Below are positions 56,372 through 64,000 of a DNA stretch of 64,000 nucleotides, in pieces. The notes under the pieces are model-generated. The model was given only the letters and a program-made list of their open reading frames with translations. It did not search any database and had not been told where the DNA came from. The position numbers and the translations under genes were made by a program. Within the stretch, counting starts at the first letter, position 1. Each line of letters begins with the position of its first letter. Origin of the DNA: Chryseobacterium sp. Tr-659 (GTDB taxonomy: Bacteria; Bacteroidota; Bacteroidia; Flavobacteriales; Weeksellaceae); assembly GCF_011752975.1 (NCBI RefSeq), contig NZ_VWWP01000012.1:1-64000 (forward strand). Reading direction: 5' to 3'.

Positions 56372-57592
56372 TTAATCAAATTTTTTAACTATTAGTGCAG
56401 AATTGGTTCCCCCAAACCCAAAAGAATTCGACAAAAATACATCAATTTTTTGATTTTTTGTTTTTGCGATTAAATTTATCTTTTTCGCCTCATTATCAGG
56501 GTTTTCCAGATTAATATTGGGAGCCACAAAATCGTTCTGCATCATCAGAATGGAGTAGATAACTTCACTTGCGCCTGCCATCCAGCATTCATGTCCCGTC
56601 ATGGATTTGGTAGAACTTACCGGAACTTCGTTTCCGAAGATCTCATAAATTGCTTTAGCTTCATTGGCATCACCAATGGGTGTGGAAGTTGCATGAGCAT
56701 TGATATAATCGATGTCTGAAGCATTCAATCCAGATTGTTTTAGGGCTCTGTCCATAGCTAAGGCAGGTCCGTCTACATTCGGAGTAGAAATATGCCCTCC
56801 GTTTGAAGAGAAACCATACCCGATAATTTCAGCAATAATGGGAACTCCTCTTCTTTGGGCGGATTCCAGACTTTCAACGATTAAGGTTGCAGCTCCTCCA
56901 CTTGGAATTAATCCGTCTCTGTCTGCATCGAAAGGTCTTGATGCTTTTTCAGGTTCGTCTTCTCTTGCGGAAAAAACGCCTAAACCGTCAAAGCTAGCCA
57001 TTGAATATTTGTTGGTTTCCTGTGCACCTCCGCAGATAATCATATCCTGAAAACCGTTTTTGATCATCATATAAGCAAGACCCAAAGAATGTGAACCGCT
57101 TGCACACGCCGCACTTATGGTAAGATTAATCCCTTTCAGCTTAAAGATTGTTGAAAGATTCATCGTTACTGTTGAGTTCATTGATTTGAAGATCGCTCCC
57201 GATCCCATCAATGTTGTATCTTTCTTTTCCCTTGCGATATCGATAGATTCTACGACTGCCTGAGAAACACTGTCATTTCCGTATAGAATTCCCACCTCGT
57301 GAGTATCTAAAAACGTTTCATCCAGATTAGCCTGTTTTAGTGCATCAATGGTGGCAAGATAAGCATATTCGCTCTCTTCTCCCATGCTGATACGCTGGCG
57401 TCTGTTCAAAAGATTCTTCAGATCCGGTTTAGGAACAACCCCTGTAAGGCCTGATCTGAAACCGAATTCTTTTCTGTCTTTATCTAAAACAATACCGGAT
57501 TTTCCTTGATATAGGGATTCCCTGACCTCTTCTAAAGAGGTCCCGATGCAGGAATAAATTCCCATCCCGGTAATCACAACCCTATTTTCCAT
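56372..57592 (-). CDS. beta-ketoacyl-ACP synthase (FabF-type)
   Basis: A 406-residue ketosynthase with the complete triad: Cys163 in SAACASGSHSL, His300 in NAHATSTPIGD and His334 in SMTGHECWMAG. It could start the polyene with the aryl starter or elongate. It precedes ACP by 4 nt in the same unit as TAL and FabG. It is the third active ketosynthase of the window. Confidence 0.92.
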   Translation of the reverse strand: MENRVVITGMGIYSCIGTSLEEVRESLYQGKSGIVLDKDRKEFGFRSGLTGVVPKPDLKNLLNRRQRISMGEESEYAYLATIDALKQANLDETFLDTHEVGILYGNDSVSQAVVESIDIAREKKDTTLMGSGAIFKSMNSTVTMNLSTIFKLKGINLTISAACASGSHSLGLAYMMIKNGFQDMIICGGAQETNKYSMASFDGLGVFSAREDEPEKASRPFDADRDGLIPSGGAATLIVESLESAQRRGVPIIAEIIGYGFSSNGGHISTPNVDGPALAMDRALKQSGLNASDIDYINAHATSTPIGDANEAKAIYEIFGNEVPVSSTKSMTGHECWMAGASEVIYSILMMQNDFVAPNINLENPDNEAKKINLIAKTKNQKIDVFLSNSFGFGGTNSALIVKKFD

Positions 57593-57612
57593 TTGTTTAT
57601 ATTAAGTTTAGC

Positions 57613-57681
57613 AATGTATCAGCGTAAGAATGCAGTCCTATTTCCATTGAAATTCAATCAACATTGGCTCTCTGATACATT
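57613..57681. repeat. intergenic inverted repeat between FabG and ketosynthase genes
   Basis: AATGTATCAG (57613-57622) is the reverse complement of CTGATACATT (57672-57681), with a 49-nt loop. The TGTATCA word is shared with the 40170 element. Confidence 0.6.
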
Positions 57682-57698
57682 TGTGTATTGTTAGATTA

Positions 57699-58430
57699 TT
57701 ATGAATAAATTCCGCCGTTAATATTAATCACTTCTCCTGTGATGTATGAAGATTTTCTTGAAGCCAGAAAAGCTACCAGATCAGCAACTTCTTCTGCTTC
57801 ACCAAATCTGTTGGCAGGAATCATTGCTTTTAATTCTTCTTCATTGAACTCCTGAGTCATATCTGTTCTGATAAAACCCGGAGCCACTGCATTTACAGTA
57901 ATATTTCTTTTAGCTACTTCCTGGGCAAGAGCCTTTGTAGCTCCTACCAAAGCTCCTTTTGCAGCAGAGTAATTGGTCTGGCCTGCTGTTCCTTTCACTC
58001 CTGAAACTGAAACCATATTGATGATTCTTCCGTATTTGTTACGAAGCAGTTTCTGGATAAAGAAGTTGGTTACGTTGAAAAAACCGTCCAGACTTGTATT
58101 GATCACATGATTCCAGTCTTCTTTCTGCATCCACATAAAGAGACCATCTCTTGTGATTCCGGCATTATTAACGATCACTTCTACCACGGCATCCGGATTT
58201 TTCTCCTGCCATTCCGTTAATACAGCCTGTGTTTCTTCGGTATTTCCTACATCAAATTTAAGAATTTCTCCTGTAGCACCCAATTCTACAACTTTTGCCA
58301 AAGTTTCTTTTGCTGCGGTTTCATTGGAAGCGTAGTTGATGAGAATGTGGTAGTTTTTTTCTTCTGCCAGTTTTATACAGATTGCTCTCCCGATTCCTCT
58401 GGAGCCCCCTGTTACAATTGCACATTTCAT
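57699..58430 (-). CDS. 3-oxoacyl-ACP reductase (FabG-like, ApeQ-like)
   Basis: A 243-residue short-chain dehydrogenase. Cofactor loop VTGGSRGIGRAI, NNAG near 88, and the catalytic Ser141/143-Tyr154-Lys158 set (SVSGVKG, NYSAAKGAL). It reduces the beta-keto group on the growing ACP-bound chain with NADPH before dehydration. Downstream of TAL by 86 nt and followed by the ketosynthase after an inverted-repeat spacer. GEVININGGIY is the family C-terminus. Confidence 0.93.
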   Translation of the reverse strand: MKCAIVTGGSRGIGRAICIKLAEEKNYHILINYASNETAAKETLAKVVELGATGEILKFDVGNTEETQAVLTEWQEKNPDAVVEVIVNNAGITRDGLFMWMQKEDWNHVINTSLDGFFNVTNFFIQKLLRNKYGRIINMVSVSGVKGTAGQTNYSAAKGALVGATKALAQEVAKRNITVNAVAPGFIRTDMTQEFNEEELKAMIPANRFGEAEEVADLVAFLASRKSSYITGEVININGGIYS

Positions 58431-58516
58431 GCGTTAGTGTTTATTTTGTTTTTAGTTTTTTTAAGCTAATTTTTATATCCCTATGTATTATATAGACAAC
58501 TAATTGCTGTAGATAA

Positions 58517-60037
58517 TTACATAGTTTTTAAATATTTCTTCACTTCTTCCAGGTATGGGTACATGACCATATCATCTGAAAAAGCAGGAATAATTTTTCT
58601 GATTTCATCATACAATTCTTTTGTTGATGAGGAAACTTTATCCTGGAAACCAAGATATTCAATAGCCTGAATAATTGTGATTGCTTCAATCGTTAATACT
58701 TCAAAGGCATTTTCAATCACTTTTCTACAGATCACCGCTGCATTGGTTCCCATACTTACGATATCCTGATTGTCATTATTATTCGGAATACTGTGAACAT
58801 ACATGGAGTTTGACAACATCTGACTTTCTGCTGTAGTAGAAGTTGCTGTAAACTGTACACCCTGCATCCCGAAATTGAAACCTAATTTACCTAAATTTAC
58901 AAAAGGAGGCAAAATTTCGTTGATCTTCGCATTCAAAAGATAGTTCAACTGCCTTTCTGCAAGCATCGTCAGTTTGGTTACTACAATCTTAAGTTTATCC
59001 ATTTCCAGAGAGATGTAGTCTCCATGGAAATTTCCTCCGTGGTAAACGTGCTGATCTTCAACATTGATGATCGGGTTATCGTTCGCAGAATTAATCTCAT
59101 TTTCAAGAACCTTTTCCGTATATTCCAACGTGTCTAACACCGGACCTAAGATTTGCGGAACACATCGTAAAGAGTAATACTCCTGTACTTTCTCCTTGAA
59201 AACCTTTTCCTGTTCTTCGAAATGAGTATAAAGGTGATCTTCTCTTTTTCTGATCAGCTTACTGTCTGCAAGATGTGCGCGCATTCTTTCCGCCACTTTT
59301 TGCTGGCCGTAATGTTTCTTTGTTCCATTCAAAGCTTCTGAGAAGTGATCATCATATGCCTGAACAATTTCATTGATTGCACATGAAAGTCTGATGGAAA
59401 TATCTGTCAGCTGATTTGCTTTATAAGCATTTACAATACCAATTCCGGACATTACAGAAGTTCCGTTCATCAGAGCAAGACCTTCACGGATTTCTACTTT
59501 AATAGGTTCTAATCCTTCAGACTCAAAAACTTCTTTTGTAGATCTTCTTCCACTATTATAAAAGACTTCTCCTTCTCCAATCAGTACTAAAGCAAGGTGT
59601 GCCAGCTGAACCAAATCTCCACTTGCACCAACTCCTCCATGTTCAAAGATCAATGGAGTGATATCTCTGTTGATGAGCTCCTGAAGAAGATATATAACAG
59701 ATTGGTGTACTCCTGAATTTCCTAATGATAAAGTATTCAATCTGGCCAGCATGCAGGCTTTCACTTCCTGTGCAGGCAGGGGATTTCCTATTCCTGAAGA
59801 ATGACTTCTGATCAGGTTGTACTGAAGCTGGTGCGTATCTTCATCGCTGATCTTGAATTGAGCCATAGGCCCAAAACCGGTATTCACACCGTATATTACT
59901 TTATTTTTTGAAAACTCTTTTAAAAACTGAAAACTTCTATCCACTCTTGATAAAAGTGATTCATCCAGTTCTATTTTTTCATTCTCAATGATAATTTTTT
60001 GAAAGTCTTTCAGTTCTAAAAAGTTATTTATTTTCAT
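58517..60037 (-). CDS. tyrosine ammonia-lyase (HAL/PAL family)
   Basis: A 506-residue enzyme of the MIO ammonia-lyase family. The prosthetic group forms from Ala-Ser-Gly in HGGVGASGDLVQL (residues about 138-140), and KVIYGVNTGFGPMAQ contains the catalytic Tyr near 49. LIRSHSSG, in the substrate-ring region, is the same as I recall in the tyrosine-specific Flavobacterium johnsoniae enzyme. It converts L-tyrosine to 4-coumarate, the flexirubin starter. I use ATG at 60037; an upstream TTG at 60040 adds one residue. It heads unit 3, whose promoter overlaps that of the divergent flavoprotein. Confidence 0.93.
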   Translation of the reverse strand: MKINNFLELKDFQKIIIENEKIELDESLLSRVDRSFQFLKEFSKNKVIYGVNTGFGPMAQFKISDEDTHQLQYNLIRSHSSGIGNPLPAQEVKACMLARLNTLSLGNSGVHQSVIYLLQELINRDITPLIFEHGGVGASGDLVQLAHLALVLIGEGEVFYNSGRRSTKEVFESEGLEPIKVEIREGLALMNGTSVMSGIGIVNAYKANQLTDISIRLSCAINEIVQAYDDHFSEALNGTKKHYGQQKVAERMRAHLADSKLIRKREDHLYTHFEEQEKVFKEKVQEYYSLRCVPQILGPVLDTLEYTEKVLENEINSANDNPIINVEDQHVYHGGNFHGDYISLEMDKLKIVVTKLTMLAERQLNYLLNAKINEILPPFVNLGKLGFNFGMQGVQFTATSTTAESQMLSNSMYVHSIPNNNDNQDIVSMGTNAAVICRKVIENAFEVLTIEAITIIQAIEYLGFQDKVSSSTKELYDEIRKIIPAFSDDMVMYPYLEEVKKYLKTM

Positions 60038-60061
60038 CAATTAAAAGTAATAGTTGCTAAT

Positions 60062-60105
60062 TTTGTAAATATTAATTATTTGTCACTAATTTTGCGGCAA
60101 AGATA
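60062..60105. promoter_or_regulatory. overlapping divergent promoters for TAL operon and flavoprotein
   Basis: Plus strand: TTTG (60062-60065), 21-nt spacer, TAATTTTG (60087-60094), 41 nt before the flavoprotein ATG at 60135. Minus strand: TATCTTTG (60105-60098) about 60 nt before the TAL start; its possible -33 partner (CAAA on the plus strand at 60130) is 24 nt away, rather long. The two -7 elements abut, sharing the sequence TTTGCGGCAAA between them, so occupancy by polymerase could be mutually exclusive. Confidence 0.5.
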
Positions 60106-60134
60106 AAAGTTATTATTAAAATAAAAAATCAAAG

Positions 60135-61388
60135 ATGAGCAAAGAATTTGTTGACGTTCTTGTAATCGGGGCTGGGCCTTCCGGATGCGTATCTTCTTCG
60201 TACTTAAAGAAGAATAACGTCAACGTAAAAGTAGTCGAAAAGACCAAATTTCCAAGACTGGTAGTGGGTGAAAGCTTAATTCCAAGGGTGATGGACCACT
60301 TTGATGAGGCCGGACTTTTCCCTGCATTAGACAAAATGGGGTTTGAAAAAAAGCTCGGAGCACGTTTCCTTCGCGGCGATGAAGTCTGCATTTTTGATTT
60401 CAGCAACAAATTCGGAGAAGGCTGGGACTGGACCTGGCAGGTTCCAAGAGCTGATTTTGACAACACTCTTGCTCAGGAAGTGATTAACAAAGGGATTGAC
60501 CTTGAATTTGAAACTGAAGTTATCGGCATACAGTTCAATGGAACGGATTCTATAACCACTGTGCGAAATAAAGATGGAGAGACTAAAGAAATCCATGCTA
60601 AATTTGTTATTGATTCCAGCGGCTACGGAAGAGTTCTTCCCCGTTTATTAGATCTTGAAAAACCATCTAAATTATCTCCTCATTCCGCTATTTTTTCGCA
60701 TGTAAATGACGTTAATAGAGAACCTGGAGAAGAAGGTACGTTAATTTCTTTTGACATCATTGAAACGGAAGTATGGCTTTGGGTAATTCCGTTTTCCAAC
60801 GGAAATACGAGTTTAGGAATTGTAGGTCCTACCGAATATATTGATCAATTATCCGAAAACGGAGATACTGCCGAAGCTTTAAGAAAAGCAATTTCTCTTT
60901 CTGATTATTATGTAAAACGTTTCGGGAATGTAGAATTCCTTTTTGAACCAAAACATCTGAAAGATTATTCATGTTCTGTGAAAAGCTTGTTTGGAGATGG
61001 ATTTGCTTTAACAGGAAACGCTTCAGAATTCCTTGATCCTGTATTTTCTTCGGGAATGGCTTTTGCCACAGAATCCGGAATGCTTGCTGCAAAACTGGCT
61101 TTGAAGCAGCTTAATGGGGAAAAAGTTGACTGGCAGACGGAATACACGGATTATATTTTATACGGAGTGGATGTTTTTACCACTTATGTGAAAGAATGGT
61201 ATACCGGAAATCTTCAGGAGTTATTTTTCCATCAACCGGAAAATCCGGATGTAAAGAAAAAGATATGCGCTGTTCTGGCCGGATATGTATGGAACAAAGA
61301 CAATCCGTTTGTGAGAAAGCATGATACAGTTATTAAAAACCTGGCCAACCTGATTAAGTTGGAAAAACATGAACAGGAAAATCAATAA
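60135..61388 (+). CDS. FAD-dependent monooxygenase/halogenase-like flavoprotein
   Basis: A 417-residue protein with FAD motif VIGAGPSGCVSSS (near 11) and the flavin-dependent halogenase hallmark WxWxIP as WLWVIP (Trp214-Pro219). VVGESLIPRVMDHFDEAG and ASEFLDPVFSSGMAFA are also shared with that family. FEKKLGARF supplies a Lys (72 or 73) near the place of the halogenase catalytic Lys. It is shorter than tryptophan halogenases (about 530). It could chlorinate or hydroxylate the phenyl ring of the pigment; flexirubins with ring substituents are known. Transcribed divergently from TAL. Confidence 0.82.
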   Translation: MSKEFVDVLVIGAGPSGCVSSSYLKKNNVNVKVVEKTKFPRLVVGESLIPRVMDHFDEAGLFPALDKMGFEKKLGARFLRGDEVCIFDFSNKFGEGWDWTWQVPRADFDNTLAQEVINKGIDLEFETEVIGIQFNGTDSITTVRNKDGETKEIHAKFVIDSSGYGRVLPRLLDLEKPSKLSPHSAIFSHVNDVNREPGEEGTLISFDIIETEVWLWVIPFSNGNTSLGIVGPTEYIDQLSENGDTAEALRKAISLSDYYVKRFGNVEFLFEPKHLKDYSCSVKSLFGDGFALTGNASEFLDPVFSSGMAFATESGMLAAKLALKQLNGEKVDWQTEYTDYILYGVDVFTTYVKEWYTGNLQELFFHQPENPDVKKKICAVLAGYVWNKDNPFVRKHDTVIKNLANLIKLEKHEQENQ

Positions 61389-61392
61389 AACA

Positions 61393-61420
61393 AAAACGGT
61401 CTGAACATTCAGACCGTTTT
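61393..61420. terminator. bidirectional terminator
   Basis: AAAACGGTCTGAA (61393-61405) pairs with TTCAGACCGTTTT (61408-61420). T-runs follow on both strands. It separates the convergent stops at 61388 and 61424. Confidence 0.88.
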
Positions 61421-61423
61421 TTA

Positions 61424-62032
61424 TTATTTTAAAGATTTTTTAATTTCCTTTCCGAGATACTTTCCGGCAGATTCGTAAGCCGCAGCTATTCTTCCGTACT
61501 CCATTACAAATTCACGATTTTGGGTAAACTTATCGAATTTTTCAAGCTTCACCTCCGCTAATACAGCAGAAGGATTATTGGTTTCCACCAGTTTTATTTT
61601 ACCTGTTATTTCAGCAGTCATTGCAGTAAGCCCTGCGTGCCAGCCAGGGAAAACCCAATTCGTTTCTACTAACAGGGTATATTTCGCAGAACCATCTTTC
61701 TTAAATGAAATATTTTTGTATGCTTTATTCAGACCTTTTGCAAAATAGTCTGCATAGTATTCTTTTTTATAGTTTTCCCATTCTTCAATCCATTTTTTCC
61801 AGGCTTCTTCACCTCTTTTAGGATTTTCAAGAACTTGTTTTTTTCTGTTTTCAAGGTATTGAGCTTCTGTAATATTTTCTTTCATAAACAGTACATTCTC
61901 AAACTTAACCTCAACATTCACTTCGGTCTGATCTTTTAAAACACCCAGACTTCCTGCAACAATTTTCATTTTCTCCTGTCCGAAAGCTGAGGCCATTATA
62001 ATCATAAAGACCAGCAATAATAATTTTTTCAT
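61424..62032 (-). CDS. secreted protein of unknown function
   Basis: A 202-residue protein with a signal peptide (cleavage after AFGQ). Features are a central charged helix (about 60-90: WKKWIEEWENYKKEYY) and a beta-rich second half with LVETNWVFPGWHAGLTA. I do not recognise a family. TATCTTTG on the minus strand at 62067-62060 fits a -7 promoter element 28 nt before the ATG. Its place between the flavoprotein and the ligase suggests, but does not show, a link to pigment synthesis. Confidence 0.75.
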   Translation of the reverse strand: MKKLLLLVFMIIMASAFGQEKMKIVAGSLGVLKDQTEVNVEVKFENVLFMKENITEAQYLENRKKQVLENPKRGEEAWKKWIEEWENYKKEYYADYFAKGLNKAYKNISFKKDGSAKYTLLVETNWVFPGWHAGLTAMTAEITGKIKLVETNNPSAVLAEVKLEKFDKFTQNREFVMEYGRIAAAYESAGKYLGKEIKKSLK

Positions 62033-62107
62033 ATGTATTAGCTTTTATATTTAAGAGCGCAAAGATATTATAAAAAGTAAATTTTTGCTCTTTCTTCTCT
62101 TTTAATT

Positions 62108-63400
62108 TTATCTTAAATCAATAAAAGTGATCGGCTTTCTACTATTGGGATTGAAAACCGTTTTGGAAAGGATTTCAAAATCGATAATTTCAATTTTCGG
62201 ACTTACCCTCAGTTTTGCACGGAAATGATCTCTTACTTCATTAACGAAGTTTTCATTTTCTTCTGCTGTACTCAGCTTGATGATGATCTCATCCAACCCT
62301 ATTTCATTGGCCTGGATAACAATCTGGTAGCACAGGATATTATTAAAGTCGTTCAAAATATCATTCATCGCAGGCGGATACAGTGTTGTTCCCTTGTATT
62401 TGATCATCTGCTGTTTTCTTCCTACCACAGGACCTAACCTCATTGTATTTCTTCCACATTGACAAGGCTCATTATGTGCTCTTACAAGATCTCCCGTTTT
62501 AAATCTTAAGAGAGGAATTGCTTCCACCCCTAAAGTCGTAATAGTAAGCTCACCACTTTCTCCTTCTTTTACAGGATTTCCTTCATCATCCAGAATTTCC
62601 GTAATAATCAGCTCAGGATGATGATGCCCTCCAATCTGATATTCACACTCTGTAAAAGCGGTACTCATTTCGGTGGATGCATAGGTTGAAAAAAGTTTTA
62701 TGTCCCATTTTTCTTTGATCTTCTGAGAAAGAATATTATCTGTAAAGTCCTGATTTTTGATACTTTCACCAATACACACGGCTCCATAAACACTGGAGTT
62801 TTTATAATCCAGACCATGTTTTTCGGCATAATCGATCATTTTAAGCAGGAAAGATGGAACGGTAATCAGATATTTAGGTTGGTATCTGAAAATAGAATCC
62901 CATTGTAATTCGGGAATTCCCGGTCCCATTCTCACTACACTTGCTCCCATTTTCCTTAATCCTAAGAAATAGGCAAGACCAGCCATAAAGCGTTTATCAA
63001 TGGTGGTAATCATCTGTACTACGTCTCCTTTCTGAATGCCTGCGCAGGCAAAAGAGATCGCCTCATTGTAAGCGAGCCTTTCAAGGTCATTATCAGATAA
63101 TCCAAAGGTCACCGGATCTCCCAGTGTACCTGAAGTTGTACTGTAATCTACAATCTTATCCGGTGTAATGCAGAAGAAATCATGATTATACTGCTGCAAA
63201 TCATTCTTTGTGGTAGTGGGAATTTTTTGAAGGTCTTCCAATGTTCGGATATCTTCAGTTTTGATTGTATTTTCCCTGAATAATTTCTGATAAAAAGGGG
63301 AATGGTTTTCAAGATACACCAACAGCTCATGAAGTTTTTCTTCCTGAAACTTTTTTATTTCCTGAATACCTGCTTTCTCGATTGACGGGTGAAATTCCAA
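62108..63400 (-). CDS. PaaK-like aryl-CoA/ACP ligase (ApeH-like)
   Basis: A 430-residue adenylate-forming enzyme of the phenylacetate-CoA ligase type. The P-loop is DYSTTSGTLGDPVTF, followed by the FSTYASTEM block and RFKTGDLVRAHN. It activates an aromatic acid with ATP and transfers it to CoA or an ACP. With tyrosine ammonia-lyase close by, 4-coumarate is the likely substrate, as for ApeH loading of 4-hydroxybenzoyl starters. A TAAATTTG element on the minus strand (63428-63421) lies 21 nt before the start. Confidence 0.88.
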   Translation of the reverse strand: MEFHPSIEKAGIQEIKKFQEEKLHELLVYLENHSPFYQKLFRENTIKTEDIRTLEDLQKIPTTTKNDLQQYNHDFFCITPDKIVDYSTTSGTLGDPVTFGLSDNDLERLAYNEAISFACAGIQKGDVVQMITTIDKRFMAGLAYFLGLRKMGASVVRMGPGIPELQWDSIFRYQPKYLITVPSFLLKMIDYAEKHGLDYKNSSVYGAVCIGESIKNQDFTDNILSQKIKEKWDIKLFSTYASTEMSTAFTECEYQIGGHHHPELIITEILDDEGNPVKEGESGELTITTLGVEAIPLLRFKTGDLVRAHNEPCQCGRNTMRLGPVVGRKQQMIKYKGTTLYPPAMNDILNDFNNILCYQIVIQANEIGLDEIIIKLSTAEENENFVNEVRDHFRAKLRVSPKIEIIDFEILSKTVFNPNSRKPITFIDLR

Positions 63401-63474
63401 TGATTTTAATTTTTAAAAAGCAAATTTATTTAATTAAAATTAAAAGACTTAAAGATTCAAGTATTAAAAGACAT

Positions 63475-64000
63475 TTATCTCTGGAAGGTAAAGGTTTGTA
63501 TGTTTGTATTTCCGGCAGTATTGGTTGTGGCTACTGTTAAACGATGCTCTCCTGAACCTTTTGGACATTTTTCATCAAAAACATAAACAAAATCATCTTT
63601 TACACGGGCAAACCGCAGCCATTTCCCATCCAGTTCAGCCCGGAATGAAACAATATCTCCATATTGGGTTTTTCCTTTTAACCGTAAAGAACTGCTGGTG
63701 ACCAAAGCCCCTTCTTTCCACCCTGGTGAAGCTGACGGCAGATTCGGATCCAATATTAGTTTTGCCGTACCCAATCTGTTGAATTTACCTTCTGCCCAAT
63801 CTCCGTTCCAGGCGGCCTTTACTTCATCCGTATCACTTCCGTAATCCAGCAAAATAATAACTTTATCTTTTTCCTGGGCACTTAATTTCCTATTGGGTTT
63901 TATTCTTAATGTATATGTATCATGCACCGGGATATATGGGCTATGCAAAATGATATTATTTGAAACTTCATTCAAATGAGTCCCTGGTTTTTCATATGCA
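63475..64000 (-). CDS. C-terminal part of a protein of unknown function (runs off the window)
   Basis: The frame is open to the right edge, so the beginning lies outside; a TTG at 63975 is probably internal. The visible 175 residues show no membrane segment, repeats of charged strand-like segments (YTLRIKPNRKL, VIILLDYGSDTDE) and a C-terminal Ig/PKD-like stretch ending GEHRLTVATTNTAGNT. This shape is common at the end of secreted peptidases or surface proteins. There is no T9SS tail. Function is not assigned. Confidence 0.55.
   Translation of the reverse strand, partial: AYEKPGTHLNEVSNNIILHSPYIPVHDTYTLRIKPNRKLSAQEKDKVIILLDYGSDTDEVKAAWNGDWAEGKFNRLGTAKLILDPNLPSASPGWKEGALVTSSSLRLKGKTQYGDIVSFRAELDGKWLRFARVKDDFVYVFDEKCPKGSGEHRLTVATTNTAGNTNIQTFTFQR

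Overview
The window reads as chromosomal DNA of a yellow-orange pigmented member of the Bacteroidota, most like Chryseobacterium or a close relative in the Weeksellaceae/Flavobacteriaceae. The base composition is AT-rich. Several secreted proteins carry C-terminal type IX secretion (T9SS) sorting domains. Promoter-like TAnnTTTG elements, typical of the Bacteroidetes sigma factor, precede several genes. A tyrosine ammonia-lyase closely resembling the Flavobacterium johnsoniae enzyme sits inside a flexirubin-type pigment cluster. No tRNA, rRNA, insertion sequence, prophage or CRISPR array is visible.

Left third (1-23700), almost all on the minus strand: housekeeping and envelope genes. These are a possible structured RNA at the edge; a thioesterase - dTDP-4-dehydrorhamnose reductase - secreted protein unit; the outer-membrane biogenesis operon (outer-membrane DUF6089-like protein, uppS, bamA, two OmpH/Skp chaperones); a surface polysaccharide block (WecA/MraY-like initiating transferase, Wza-like export lipoprotein, Wzc-like tyrosine kinase, GT2 glycosyltransferase); a degenerate arginase-fold protein; an orphan T9SS domain that is probably a gene remnant; topA; a duplicated-domain T9SS surface protein; and an EpsG-like polymerase with a second polytopic membrane protein.

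Centre and right (23875-63400): a large flexirubin (aryl polyene plus dialkylresorcinol) cluster in several transcription units. Unit 1 (+, 23875-30508): MMPL exporter/acyltransferase fusion, DarA, DarB, two ApeP-like dehydratases. Unit 2 (+, 34220-47250): HTH-like protein, BtrH-like acyltransferase, ABC transporter, thioesterase, ketosynthase, half-ketosynthase, ACP, ketosynthase/chain-length-factor pair, deacetylase, LolA-like carrier, lipoprotein, outer-membrane barrel, ApeI-like dehydratase, unknown secreted protein, GT2-DUF2062. Unit 3 (-, 60037-50098): tyrosine ammonia-lyase, FabG, ketosynthase, ACP, LpxL-like acyltransferase, CrtI-like oxidoreductase, C45 Ntn acyltransferase/hydrolase, small membrane protein, alpha/beta hydrolase. 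Unit 4 (+): a flavoprotein with a halogenase-type WxWxIP motif, divergent from unit 3. A PaaK-like ligase follows at 62108-63400.

Inferred logic: tyrosine is deaminated to 4-coumarate, activated by the ligase, loaded on an ACP and extended by KS/CLF, FabG and the hot-dog dehydratases to an aryl polyene. DarB/DarA make the dialkylresorcinol. An acyltransferase (BtrH-like, C45-type or LpxL-like) joins the two as an ester. MMPL, LolA-like, lipoprotein and barrel proteins would move the product to the outer membrane.

Points most worth a second look: a near-perfect parS centromere site (30746-30761, 15 of 16 bases) between units 1 and 2; a set of intergenic inverted repeats confined to the pigment operons; two competing candidates for the ester-forming enzyme; the halogenase-like flavoprotein; and an arginase-fold protein that has lost most metal ligands.
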